Below, one piece after another: positions 8,602-17,559 of a DNA stretch of 41,399 bases (position 1 is the first letter of the stretch; each line of letters starts with the position of its first letter). Position numbers and translations under genes: made by a program. The DNA lies in contig JAOQIN010000014.1 of assembly GCA_026134085.1 (NCBI GenBank), positions 843-42,241 on the forward strand. Reading direction: 5' to 3'. The notes below the pieces were generated by a model, which saw only the letters and a program-made list of their open reading frames with translations, had not been told where the DNA came from and searched no databases. The DNA comes from Candidatus Methanoxibalbensis ujae. GTDB taxonomy: Archaea > Halobacteriota > Syntropharchaeia > Alkanophagales > Methanospirareceae.

Positions 8602-9777
8602 TTACCACCTCCCTATAAATGCACATCTCATATCAATATTATTTTTATTGATAATTTTTATAAGCAAGTTATCCCTTTTAATTTCACCATCAAACTCGTA
8701 ATAATAGACGGCTCCAGCATTCACCCACCTTCTCAACGGTTTTTCCCTATTCATGGCAAAATCATATCCTCCAATGTAAATTGGCTTCCCGGGTAACTTC
8801 GCTATCATCTTTAGTTCTTTCACTCCAAGTTCCCTCTCAAGTTTATCACTTGGAGACTCATGCCCATTAAAGCAGGAAGGAGAAGCAAGATAAAGTTTGA
8901 ATCTCTTTTCCTCGTTTATCTTTTCAATCAATTCCGAAAATCCGAGTTTATCAGCAAGATTTATTTCATCTATCTTCGTGCATATCGCTCCTTTCCCTTC
9001 TCCACCAAGTCTTATAACTTCATTTTTTAAATATTTATCAAGAAGTTTATGCTTATCTTCAATCCAAACCACGAACTCCCAATGTTCTTTCCAATCTTTC
9101 AACCTCAAAAATTCCGCTGTATATAGGTGTCCTTCAACAGTCGTTTTTGTTCCTTTTTCCAGCTGGATGCCTGTTCTCAATTCTGTTTTGTAAGGGATAT
9201 CTATAATTTGCGATTTATCTGGTTTTCCTCCCCAGAGATAGTCTTTTAATGCATCAAAGGGCATTAAACCCTTCTCTTCCTTAATTTTTGAGTGGATGGA
9301 AAAACATGTATAGTTTTTTGTGTCGGGTATCTTGAGTTCCTCTTTCAAAATAGGGGTCAATTTTAAAATTTCATCATCTTCATCTTTTCTCACTACATCA
9401 TTGGGAACAGGGAAAAACTCTTCTTTCTTATCCTTTTTAGAAAAGAAAACTCCCAGTACTTGGATAGAAGATTCAGAATTTACTGCGGGGTGGCCGATAG
9501 CATCCAAAATTTCTTTCAGCTCTTTATCATCTTCTATCAATTTTTTAACTCTTTCATTAAGACTGCTTCTATCCTCATTTTTCTTTCTTTGAAAATCAGA
9601 TGGCAAATAGTTCCTTCTTTTGCAAAACTCTAAAAATATTTTGGATTTTATTGCACCTTCAAAGGTCAATGGAAAGATAATCTTACTAAATTTTGCTACA
9701 TGAGATTCCCTTGCAATAAATGGTCTCTCACTTCTGAACATGAGAACATCTAAAGGCTCAATGAACAACCTTTTCAT
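8602..9777 (-). CDS. cmr3: Type III-B RAMP protein Cmr3
   Basis: A 391-residue subunit that sits with Cas10/Cmr2 at the 5' handle end of the guide RNA. It opens with the Cmr3 signature IEPLDVLMFRSERPF. Later family-like segments are KTELRTGIQLEKGTKTTVEG (about 195-215), which resembles the conserved R-x-G-I strand region, GGEGKGA (about 260), and a C-terminal IGGYDFAMNREKPLRRWVNAG. The start overlaps the cmr2 stop by 4 nt and GGAGGTG lies 7 nt upstream. It appears full length. Confidence 0.9.
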   Translation of the reverse strand: MKRLFIEPLDVLMFRSERPFIARESHVAKFSKIIFPLTFEGAIKSKIFLEFCKRRNYLPSDFQRKKNEDRSSLNERVKKLIEDDKELKEILDAIGHPAVNSESSIQVLGVFFSKKDKKEEFFPVPNDVVRKDEDDEILKLTPILKEELKIPDTKNYTCFSIHSKIKEEKGLMPFDALKDYLWGGKPDKSQIIDIPYKTELRTGIQLEKGTKTTVEGHLYTAEFLRLKDWKEHWEFVVWIEDKHKLLDKYLKNEVIRLGGEGKGAICTKIDEINLADKLGFSELIEKINEEKRFKLYLASPSCFNGHESPSDKLERELGVKELKMIAKLPGKPIYIGGYDFAMNREKPLRRWVNAGAVYYYEFDGEIKRDNLLIKIINKNNIDMRCAFIGRW

Positions 9778-12407
9778 CCTTCAGCACCTCCATAAGCGTC
9801 ATATAAAATTTTTAAAGCATTTCCAAGCTCTTTAACCGACAAATTTTGATCATATTTCTCAATAAGACACATAATTTTTCCCTGGATTTCTTTTATTTCT
9901 TCATCACCTGCTTCTTCTTTTCTTCTCTTCAGCAGCCTCCTGACCTCAGCCCCAAGCATATCGCCTTCCAGGATTTCACTGACATCCATAAAATCGTAGA
10001 TAAAGCGATGAGAGATTTTTCCGCTGACAATAGCCTTAGCAGTATAGATAAGATCAGCAACAAAATCCCACTTCCCGCCAGCTGTCAAAATCTCACCAGA
10101 ACGCTTTATGAAGGTCATGCAGAATGCGTTTCTTCCATACTTCTCTTTTGCTTTTCTTTCAGCTTCTCTAACTTTCTCTATTGCATCATACAAAGGCCAT
10201 TTGTAGTGAGCAAAAACAATACCGGCGCTCATACTCGCTTTGTTCCCAAGACCTATAACTTTTCTTTTCTTACCGTTAACTTCAATCTCATAGAAATCTT
10301 CCTTGAATACTTTCTGGATTTCAGAAGCAGCATCTAAAACTTTATCTGCTGGAAATAAAGCCAAAACATCATCTCCTCCAGAATATACAAGAAATCCTTT
10401 GTGCTCTTTAACTATTTTTGGCACCACATATAATGAAAAATCCTTCATTGCTCTGCTTATCGCTATGTGATGAGAAGGTGTAAGAATTCTTTTTGCGTTT
10501 ATTAACTTCTTACCTTTCTCCTCACCATTTTCTCTCCATTCTTGAATCTTGCTTCTAAAAACAGGATGCATAAACTCTCCAAAATGAGGTAAAGTTTCTC
10601 CAGAAAGCATTTTTCCAATTCTGTCTCCATCCATCATTGAGATTGCATAATATTTATTTGGTTCTCCATAGGTTTTCCATAATTCAACAAGCTTTCTGTA
10701 AATCTCACCGTCCCTTCCGCCCAACTCTTTTGTATATTTCAACTTTACTTTGTCTCTGGAGTCCCACTCCTGTTTGTAGATTAATTCAATATCCCCTTTT
10801 TTGATTTTTTCATAAACTTCTGTATGTTTTATGTTTTCAATAAAATCTCTTGCAGCAATTTCCGAAACAGATTCCCAGGGTGGCAGCTTTGCATCTTCAA
10901 AAATTTTACGAAAAGCATCTCTATATAATCTTTTAACAAGACAAACAGCACAAAGTCTTTCTCTCTCCTTTAAGAGGTGTTCATATGAGTTCTTATTTTT
11001 TGTGTTTGTCCAATCTTTCCCATTCCACACTTTATAATTCCCGTTTTCATCCCTTAACAGGAGAGCATTCCTTCTTCCACACATCAGACACTTTTTGCCA
11101 GTTACTGGCCCTTCTTCCCAGGCATTCCAGAATCCTGATTTTTGCATCAGAATTGCACTTAAAATTTCATAAGTTAATGAATAAAAGTGTCCAACGGATT
11201 TTCTTTTATATCTTCTCTCTGCCTCTTCAATAAAGTTAAGCCAGCCTTCCTGTCTCTCTTTTAAATCATCTGGTATATTCTCTTTTACATCATCAAACCC
11301 GTCAAAATTAAAAAATTCAAGCCAAGCAGAAGTTATTTCTATTGCATTGGCAATTTGCTCATCCCATAATTCCTCATCAATTGGTATCTTTGCTTCCTCT
11401 TTGAGCAATTTTTTGGACTCTTCTGCCATTTCCTCCCATTTGCTCTTTATTTTTTCTTCCACCTCATCAGCCATCTCACTCGCTTTTGGAGCTGGGATAA
11501 AAGACAGAAAAGTGTTTGGAAAATTGGCGATGTGTAGTCTTTCCTTGGGGTCTTCACTCAAAACATTTAATTTTTTACCCTCATCATGCAGGATAAAGCT
11601 GCCATTTTCTTCACCGAACTCCGTTAAATCGACCATCGGATTTCCTCTCAGTTGTGGATAGATGATAATATCTGGACCCAATTCCTCCACGATAACTTTG
11701 ATTCCTTCAAAAATGATAGTTGAAAATATGTGACTTGATGCCCATAAATCGGCTAATTTCCTTGAATGTGCAATGAACTCTTGGACTGCCGGGATTTTTA
11801 CTGCAAATAAACATGAACCTCCCTCCAAACTGAAAATCGCAGATGTAACATCCAAATGATCCAAAATGCTGTGATCTGGAATTCTTGTATCTGCTGGCAA
11901 GACGAGATCGTATTGGTCTGATAGAAATCTCCAGAGCAGGAAATATGTTTTCTTCCAGTTTTCACTCAAAAAATTCTTTACAACATTTGGTTTAAAACCA
12001 TATTCCTTTAAGGCTTTCTCATAACCGTATGTGGCAATAAAGTCTTTTACTTCTTTAAAATCCTCCACAGCTCCTGATAGGGTATGCTTAAATACGGGTT
12101 TGAGAGTTCCCCTGAAGCATATATGAGTACCACAACTTCCTGCATAATCCATCCTGTAGTCTTTTGGGATGTTAAGTCTCTGCATTGAAGAAGCTATTAC
12201 ATCTGCATTATGAATTTCAGGAAATGCTTCACGCATACTCTTTCCCTTTTCAATAAAATCTTTCAATCTTTTTGCATCTTCTATTAGTCCAATATTTTCC
12301 CAGATATCAGCTACTTTCTTTTCATGTGATTTATGAAATAAAATCAACGCTTTGTCCGGAGGATCGTGCAGAAATGCTTTGATCTTGTTTTGCCAGAACT
12401 CACTCAT
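9774..12407 (-). CDS. cmr2: Cas10-family subunit Cmr2 (HD nuclease and palm polymerase)
   Basis: The 877-residue large subunit of the Cmr complex. An N-terminal HD motif (H14-D15, AFLHDPPDKAL) predicts target-activated DNA cleavage. A zinc-binding pair lies at C440/C443 and C486/C489. A first palm domain carries MMDGDRIGK, and the second palm holds the intact GGDD motif at residues 677-680, which makes cyclic oligoadenylates from ATP in characterised Cas10 proteins. A helical C-terminal domain follows. GGAGGTGA precedes the ATG, 7 nt after cmr1. With Csx1 at the operon end, the sensing enzyme and its effector are both encoded here. No motif loss is visible. Confidence 0.94.
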   Translation of the reverse strand: MSEFWQNKIKAFLHDPPDKALILFHKSHEKKVADIWENIGLIEDAKRLKDFIEKGKSMREAFPEIHNADVIASSMQRLNIPKDYRMDYAGSCGTHICFRGTLKPVFKHTLSGAVEDFKEVKDFIATYGYEKALKEYGFKPNVVKNFLSENWKKTYFLLWRFLSDQYDLVLPADTRIPDHSILDHLDVTSAIFSLEGGSCLFAVKIPAVQEFIAHSRKLADLWASSHIFSTIIFEGIKVIVEELGPDIIIYPQLRGNPMVDLTEFGEENGSFILHDEGKKLNVLSEDPKERLHIANFPNTFLSFIPAPKASEMADEVEEKIKSKWEEMAEESKKLLKEEAKIPIDEELWDEQIANAIEITSAWLEFFNFDGFDDVKENIPDDLKERQEGWLNFIEEAERRYKRKSVGHFYSLTYEILSAILMQKSGFWNAWEEGPVTGKKCLMCGRRNALLLRDENGNYKVWNGKDWTNTKNKNSYEHLLKERERLCAVCLVKRLYRDAFRKIFEDAKLPPWESVSEIAARDFIENIKHTEVYEKIKKGDIELIYKQEWDSRDKVKLKYTKELGGRDGEIYRKLVELWKTYGEPNKYYAISMMDGDRIGKMLSGETLPHFGEFMHPVFRSKIQEWRENGEEKGKKLINAKRILTPSHHIAISRAMKDFSLYVVPKIVKEHKGFLVYSGGDDVLALFPADKVLDAASEIQKVFKEDFYEIEVNGKKRKVIGLGNKASMSAGIVFAHYKWPLYDAIEKVREAERKAKEKYGRNAFCMTFIKRSGEILTAGGKWDFVADLIYTAKAIVSGKISHRFIYDFMDVSEILEGDMLGAEVRRLLKRRKEEAGDEEIKEIQGKIMCLIEKYDQNLSVKELGNALKILYDAYGGAEG

Positions 12408-12414
12408 TTTTATC

Positions 12415-13434
12415 TCACCTCCGGTAGATTATCTCCGGTAGTTCAATTTCTATTTCACCTAACTCTTTATTTTTTGCTACTATATTATCAAAATCATTTA
12501 GATTCTGTCTTAAAAACCTCAGTTTTGAAGAGAAATCTGGATGAATCGATGTATAAAATTTGACAAGTCTTATTGCATACTTTCCATTTAAGTCCATAAC
12601 TCCAATAAGAAGTGGAGAAGACTGTCTCAGATTCTTAAAAACGGGGTGGGTAACTATCGGAAGCCCAAATGTATATCTGTACTCCAATCTTTTTCCTCGC
12701 CTAAATGACCGGTATTTATCACCTATTCTTCTAAGGGCACTTTCCCACGTATCAAGAGGTTGCTGAATTAAACTCATCTTTGCATGGTTTTTTGACAATA
12801 CAGCAAAATTTGGGTTTGTTTGAGGGTTATATTTTTCACCAGCATACTCCTTAAAATCTCCAAAGATTTCTGCTAAGTTTTTTTCTATGAATTCTTTGGC
12901 ATCGGTAGATGTGTTTCCAGTAAATATGAATGTATAGGGAATTTTACCCGATACATTATTTATCCTGAGAGAGCCTGCACCTCTTCTCATTCTGGCACCA
13001 GCACCTCCAAGATAGATAAGCGTCCATAAACATCCCAATGTGATTTTAAGGTTATCCTCGTCATCAGAGCTTAACGTGATTTTAAATTTAGTTTTGGGCA
13101 GATAACACTGTAATCTCTGATTTTTTCTTTTTTGCATGTGAATTGAAAACCAGAGATATCTCAGATCTGATGGAATACTTATTTCTGAAGGTTGGCTTTT
13201 CGTGGTACTCAATATTTTTACACTTGACTTTTGATCGGTAGAGCCAAAAATCTTGCTTTCCAACTCCCGTAGATCTTCGGTGGATACAATTCCACCCATT
13301 ATTGCTCTAAACCACCATCTCAACAGTCCTCTCAAACTTGGCGCTCGTAGCCCCTCATTTTCTATATTTCTCTGATCCGCACCAGCAATGAACAGAGGTG
13401 TTACAGTTTCCAGTTCAAGAGTTGTTTTCTCCAT
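12415..13434 (-). CDS. cmr1: Type III-B RAMP protein Cmr1
   Basis: A 339-residue RAMP that binds the 3' end region of the guide RNA in the Cmr complex. The start reads LELETVTPLFIAGAD followed by LRAPSLRGLLRWWFRA, the hallmark of Cmr1; the glycine-rich LGGAGARMRRGAGSL segment follows at about 145-160. It is the first gene of the operon. No clear ribosome binding site lies before the ATG at 13434, unlike every other gene in the operon. Codon choice is AT-rich, as in the rest of the cmr block and unlike genes on either side. Confidence 0.92.
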   Translation of the reverse strand: MEKTTLELETVTPLFIAGADQRNIENEGLRAPSLRGLLRWWFRAIMGGIVSTEDLRELESKIFGSTDQKSSVKILSTTKSQPSEISIPSDLRYLWFSIHMQKRKNQRLQCYLPKTKFKITLSSDDEDNLKITLGCLWTLIYLGGAGARMRRGAGSLRINNVSGKIPYTFIFTGNTSTDAKEFIEKNLAEIFGDFKEYAGEKYNPQTNPNFAVLSKNHAKMSLIQQPLDTWESALRRIGDKYRSFRRGKRLEYRYTFGLPIVTHPVFKNLRQSSPLLIGVMDLNGKYAIRLVKFYTSIHPDFSSKLRFLRQNLNDFDNIVAKNKELGEIEIELPEIIYRR

Positions 13435-13480
13435 ATGAATGTTTACTATACTTGCATCCTCTCCGCCTTGAATTTTTTAT

Positions 13481-13489
13481 CTTTTAAAA
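13481..13489 (-). promoter_or_regulatory. Candidate TATA box of the cmr operon
   Basis: Read on the minus strand, TTTTAAAAG followed by an A-rich run lies 47-55 nt before the cmr1 ATG, in the 200-bp gap after L40e. A start of transcription near 13458 would give a leader of about 25 nt. Based only on AT-rich form and distance. Confidence 0.3.
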
Positions 13490-13634
13490 CTTTCGGCTGC
13501 CTTAACGGCACTGTCAATATAACCACTGAATGTGTTTTGACAGTTTCGCCTTGACAACAGGTTTTATCCTGGACTGACGGGACTTCACCGCAATTCATCT
13601 TCTCGGCGACTTATTGACTTATATCAGTGAGGGA

Positions 13635-13784
13635 TCATTTAACCTTTCTATGACTTGACTTCATTCGCAGGTTTTTTGACTTACACCGTCTGCATCTCGT
13701 TGCTTTAACAGGATTTCTTGCATTGCAATCCATGCATATCTTCACATGCAACAACCTCTGCTCCGCTTCTGGGAATCTCGCCAT
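13635..13784 (-). CDS. rpl40e: 50S ribosomal protein L40e
   Basis: A 49-codon gene. It begins [20 protein letters not shown] and holds four zinc-ligand cysteines in a CxxC-x10-CxxC pattern (C17, C20, C31, C34), then a basic tail. This is the archaeal L40e layout and size. GGAGGTGA lies 6 nt before the chosen ATG at 13784; another ATG directly before it is also possible. It stands between Taw1 upstream and the cmr operon downstream and shares their strand. Confidence 0.88.
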   Translation of the reverse strand: MARFPEAEQRLLHVKICMDCNARNPVKATRCRRCKSKNLRMKSSHRKVK

Positions 13785-14014
13785 CATAAATCACCTCCAT
13801 CTCATCACTCTCTCCCTCTGATCCTCAATCATTATTATATCTTGTCATCTCATGTCATCTCACATCCTCTCACATCCAACATCTGCTCGGGGAGCACCAC
13901 GCAGCGTCCACACTGAGCACTGGCATCCGCCGGCACACTGCGCTGTCTTTCTTTTGAGATGTCCAAGCGGTTCTGACAGGAGCGGAATCACTCCGCAATG
14001 CAGAAATGGCATCA

Positions 14015-14992
14015 TCACTTCCCGCTCGGTGTTCGGATGTTATGGCCTGTCCTTCCGGAGGATATCAAGACGACTCTGCTTATCTCAGATTCATCTGTGA
14101 TATCATAGGATTCACCGATTTCTCGCAGTTCTCTGACTATTTTCCCGGCGAAATCACGGACTTCATGGTGGGATGGCATAGCATCTCTCCTCAATCTCCT
14201 CCTCGAGAATCCGAGATGCATGTATGCCTTCACCTCTATGAAATCAGGCTTTGCGATTGTGAGAAGTTCCGCATATTTCGCTGCATATATCATGTTGAAG
14301 CCGCGTATGCATGTTATCCTCACGACCGTCCTCACACTTTTTTTATTTTGCATCACATCAAGCGATGATAGTATGCGGTGCCAGTGTGTTGCGTGTGATA
14401 TTTTTTGGTATATCTCCTCATCAGGCGCGTTAAGCGAGAGATAGAGCTGTGTGGGTTTTATTTTCGCAAGAACATCAGGATGTGTGCCGTTTGTCACCAC
14501 AAATGTTGTGAATCCTCGCCTGTGAAACTCCTCAATAAGCTCATCCAGATATGGATAAAGCGTTGGCTCTCCGATGAGAGAGATTGCAGCATGAGCAGGC
14601 GAGGAAGATTCCTCAAACATCTTAGACGATGTCTTCGCATATCCTTTGTAGCCTGATATCAGATTGAGCTGCTCTGAAATGCAGCCTTCCACTATGTATG
14701 AGGGGCTGTCCCACTCCCATTTATCGGAAATCTCATCATCACGAACGCTCAAAATCTCAAGTGGTCGCCAGCAGTGCACGCAGCGCTGATTGCAGAAAAT
14801 TGAGGGAGTCATCTGTATGCAGCGATGTGATGCTATGCCGTAGAACTTGCTTTTGTAGCAGTGTCCTTCGCCTCGCAGTGCTTTTTTGAGCCAGAGGCAT
14901 GATTTTACAGCACTGTGCCTGCCAACAATATGGTAACCCTTTAAAAATCGTGCAAAATCACCTGCACCGCTATTCTCATCCATCTCTCCCAT
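14015..14992 (-). CDS. taw1: 4-demethylwyosine synthase (archaeal TYW1/Taw1)
   Basis: A radical-SAM enzyme that condenses N1-methylguanosine-37 of tRNA-Phe with pyruvate to make the tricyclic wyosine core. Counting from the start at 14992 (325 residues), the radical-SAM cysteines are C67, C71 and C74 (CNQRCVHC). A second cluster is predicted by C32, C45 and C58, whose 13-residue spacing matches the extra iron-sulfur site known in Methanocaldococcus Taw1. Further motifs are ISLIGEPTLYPYLDELI and FVVTNGTHPDVL. GGGTG lies 5 nt before this ATG; a GTG four codons upstream is an alternative. No flavodoxin domain is present, as expected in archaea. Confidence 0.92.
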   Translation of the reverse strand: MGEMDENSGAGDFARFLKGYHIVGRHSAVKSCLWLKKALRGEGHCYKSKFYGIASHRCIQMTPSIFCNQRCVHCWRPLEILSVRDDEISDKWEWDSPSYIVEGCISEQLNLISGYKGYAKTSSKMFEESSSPAHAAISLIGEPTLYPYLDELIEEFHRRGFTTFVVTNGTHPDVLAKIKPTQLYLSLNAPDEEIYQKISHATHWHRILSSLDVMQNKKSVRTVVRITCIRGFNMIYAAKYAELLTIAKPDFIEVKAYMHLGFSRRRLRRDAMPSHHEVRDFAGKIVRELREIGESYDITDESEISRVVLISSGRTGHNIRTPSGK

Positions 14993-15846
14993 TACTGCAC
15001 CCACAACAGTCTTTCACCTGCCTCTCTCCCGGGCGCTGGTATTTGTTTTTGTTTTTTTGTTTTTTGTGTTTTTTTGTTAGTTTTATTAATAAAGTTATGT
15101 AAAATTATGTATAAAATTTTTCACCGCATCCCCTTAGAGAGGGCATCCCCTCAGAGAGGAGATTTTCACAAATGGAGCTCTCACAGAGGAGATTTCGGAA
15201 GCACCAGAAGGAGCACATCCAGAAGAAGTGAGATGGTGGCTCAAACTACCAGATTCCAGATGGCCAGAATATTTGCATATCCACATTCTTTGCTGGATAT
15301 TGCATCCCGCTCAGCACTTAGAGTGCTCATTGCAACGAGCTGACATCCACAGCATCTTAAGCAGCTCGCGCATGATGGCACAATCGCATCAGCACATACC
15401 CCTGCGCAATCCTTTCTCCGGCAGTCACATTTTCCCTCATCGTTTTCATCTCAACAATCTCAACAATCTCAACTCAACACATCGCATTTCACGTTTCTCA
15501 GCGTGCCGCCTGCATGAGCTCTTTCTTCATTTTTATCCTTCCATTTCCATCAAACACCTTACCCCCGAAAAGAGCAGGTCGCATTGTGTCGACGCTGAAA
15601 TCCCTGCGCTGAAGCGATAGGGAATACAAAATTCGTCAGACCTCCTCTCATCAGAGTCAAGTCCGCCTTTTCCACTTCGTCTTTTTCGCAGGCTCTGATT
15701 CCATTTTATTTTCTCTGCCTTCTCTGCCTTCTCTGCACCCGGATTCATATACTCATACGCACGCTTCAGCCTCTCTTCCCCAATCATCACTCAGAAAACA
15801 TCAGGTATTATAGCAAACGCATGCGATCATGCACTCAGATCATGCA
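14993..15846. other. Intergenic stretch with T-rich run and protein-like fragments
   Basis: About 850 bases upstream of taw1 with no gene I can name. On the plus strand 15044-15105 is a G/T-rich run of T blocks. From about 15126 to 15620 one plus frame stays open; its early part reads like real protein (PEEVRWWLKLPDSRWPEYLH) but the later part is low complexity, which suggests a decayed gene. On the minus strand 15533-15790 is an 85-codon frame with repeated EKAEKAEK and many basic residues; family unknown and support weak. 15435-15480 carries repeated CTCAACAAT. Direct repeats of AGAGGAGATTT occur at about 15158 and 15186. Confidence 0.4.
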
Positions 15847-17262
15847 TCATGCTTTCAGGGCATTCTCCGCAGCATCAACAAACACATCCTTGAGCAGTGC
15901 GAGTGAGGGGTCGTAGCATCGCTCGTTCATGCATATTTCTTTAGCGGTCATTCCGAATTTTATCGCGAGATTCAACTCATTTATGCGTTCTGCGACGCCC
16001 TCCGCAGAGGAGACGATTTGAGCGCCCAGGAGTCTTTCAGAGTGAGCGTCAAAGAGCAGTTTTGCGTTGATTTTCTCCGCTCCCGGGAAGTATCTCGCCT
16101 TTGAGACTTTCTGAGCCCTTCCAGCAAGGACCTTAATGCCGTTTCTTCTCGCTTCTTCGCTTGTTATTCCGACTGAGCCGACGAGCATTCCGCCTATTGC
16201 TGCTATCGTCGGGCTTGTGCAGGGCTCGTATGTTGAGTATGCACGAGCTTCTCCAGATATTTCGCTCACGATGTTATCTGCGATGACCCCTGCCTGAACC
16301 AAAGCGGCGGATGCGAGCTGAGCGAGCCTCCTTTTGTGAGTGATCGCATCAACGACTTCAACGCAGTCGCCGAGCGCAAACACATCACGCAGGAATTTTC
16401 CCTTCTTGCGCACATGCATCGCTTTATCCGTGATGATTCCTCCGCTCTCGCCTGTTTCTATCCCTGCGGAGCGAGCCAATTCTGTATTCGGACGGGAGCC
16501 TCTCGCAATCACAACGACATCCGCAGGAATTTCTTCTTCGCCGTCCGCTCCTTCAATGAGAACAGAGCGAACATTTCCTTCATCGTCAGCATTCAACGCC
16601 TTTATTTCCTTCCGTTCAAGAATGAACCGTATGTCATAATTCTGCTCAAGGTATTCCTTCAGAATATCTCCCATGTCAGCATCAAGCATAGAGGGCAAAA
16701 GCGATGGAGGACCCCCAAGAACAGTTGTCTTTATGCCTCTCTTTGCGAAAGCAACCGCGGTTTGAAGTGCAATAATGCCACGACCTCGCACAAAACCATT
16801 CTTCGCATTTTTCATAGATGCATATATCTGCTCCGCGTCCTCCTCGTTGTTGAAGGTATGGACTCTCTTCACATTATTCATCGCATCCTCAACTGCTTTG
16901 GGCAAAACTGGCGTTCTTCCCGTAGCAATCACGAGGAAATCGTATTTCAGCACTTCTCCAGAAAGCAGTCTCACGCTTTTCTTGTCAGTGTTCAATTCCA
17001 CTGCCTCTGTTTGAGTGCGAAAGTCCACACCCTGCTCAACAAACTCTTCAGCCTTCGTTATCTCTGTCGTCTCAATTTCATAGATGTCCTGCAGAGCGAA
17101 AGGGAGACCGCAAGTGGATAGCCAGCCACTGCGCTCCTTCTTAAGCAGTGTGATTTCAAGCTTACCGCCCGCTGCATTCTCAATCTCCTTTCGCCTGCTG
17201 AGAAGGTCCTGTAGAACATGTATGCCAGCAATTCCTCCTCCAATTATGAGAACATGCACCAT
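15847..17262 (-). CDS. FAD-dependent pyridine nucleotide-disulfide oxidoreductase, CoA-disulfide reductase/NADH oxidase-like
   Basis: A 471-residue flavoprotein. It starts with an FAD Rossmann motif (VLIIGGGIAG), then STCGLPF at about residues 49-55; the single Cys there is the redox residue of the CoA-disulfide reductase/Nox family, here without the usual YxNCG context. An ATG motif (VIATGRTP) at about 111 and the FAD motif FALGDCVEV at about 300 follow, then a C-terminal dimerisation domain. The NAD site reads GRGIIALQTA where the family normally has GGGxIGxExAE, so cofactor preference may differ. GGTG lies 7 nt before the ATG at 17262; the frame is open 8 codons further upstream without support. 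Likely role is thiol redox balance or electron transfer; substrate unknown. Confidence 0.8.
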   Translation of the reverse strand: MVHVLIIGGGIAGIHVLQDLLSRRKEIENAAGGKLEITLLKKERSGWLSTCGLPFALQDIYEIETTEITKAEEFVEQGVDFRTQTEAVELNTDKKSVRLLSGEVLKYDFLVIATGRTPVLPKAVEDAMNNVKRVHTFNNEEDAEQIYASMKNAKNGFVRGRGIIALQTAVAFAKRGIKTTVLGGPPSLLPSMLDADMGDILKEYLEQNYDIRFILERKEIKALNADDEGNVRSVLIEGADGEEEIPADVVVIARGSRPNTELARSAGIETGESGGIITDKAMHVRKKGKFLRDVFALGDCVEVVDAITHKRRLAQLASAALVQAGVIADNIVSEISGEARAYSTYEPCTSPTIAAIGGMLVGSVGITSEEARRNGIKVLAGRAQKVSKARYFPGAEKINAKLLFDAHSERLLGAQIVSSAEGVAERINELNLAIKFGMTAKEICMNERCYDPSLALLKDVFVDAAENALKA

Positions 17263-17333
17263 TCCTCCCACCTCTCTATCCCACAATGAAAGCGCAGAAT
17301 TAAAAAAGGCATCTAATTTGAGAAGGAGACATG

Positions 17334-17341
17334 CTATATAC
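17334..17341 (-). promoter_or_regulatory. Candidate TATA box of the flavoprotein gene
   Basis: TATATAGC on the minus strand lies about 75 nt before the flavoprotein ATG, in the 297-bp gap downstream of PurP. Distance would give a leader of about 50 nt. The rest of the gap holds nothing recognisable. Confidence 0.3.
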
Positions 17342-17559
17342 TCTGTCCCCGGCTGATCTGAGGCTCAATTCGCTGAAAGCAGCCTGTGCTCTCTCTCTTT
17401 CTTCTCTTTATCTTTAAGAAATGGTTGCTGCCGATTTCTACATTTTCAAAGCCTCACTGTCAGGTGAGGTGAGGAGGTCACGTTGTGCCGACGTTTTATT
17501 GCCTGCGGATGTCACCCGGTCAGGAAGTTGCACTGATCTCTCATGACAAAATAAAGCGC

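Noticed and set aside
13435-13634. Possible CRISPR repeat remnants next to cmr1
   Set aside because: No unit is repeated at spacer-like intervals in this gap or elsewhere in the window.
4699-13668. CTTGACTTCA at both sides of the Cmr block as possible flanking repeats
   Set aside because: Only about ten bases match and the surroundings differ; too short to count as an attachment or target-site duplication.
13890-14010. Hairpin-rich stretch as an RNA gene or box C/D RNA
   Set aside because: A GTGATGA-like word and a small stem are present but no matching D box or tRNA arms could be found.
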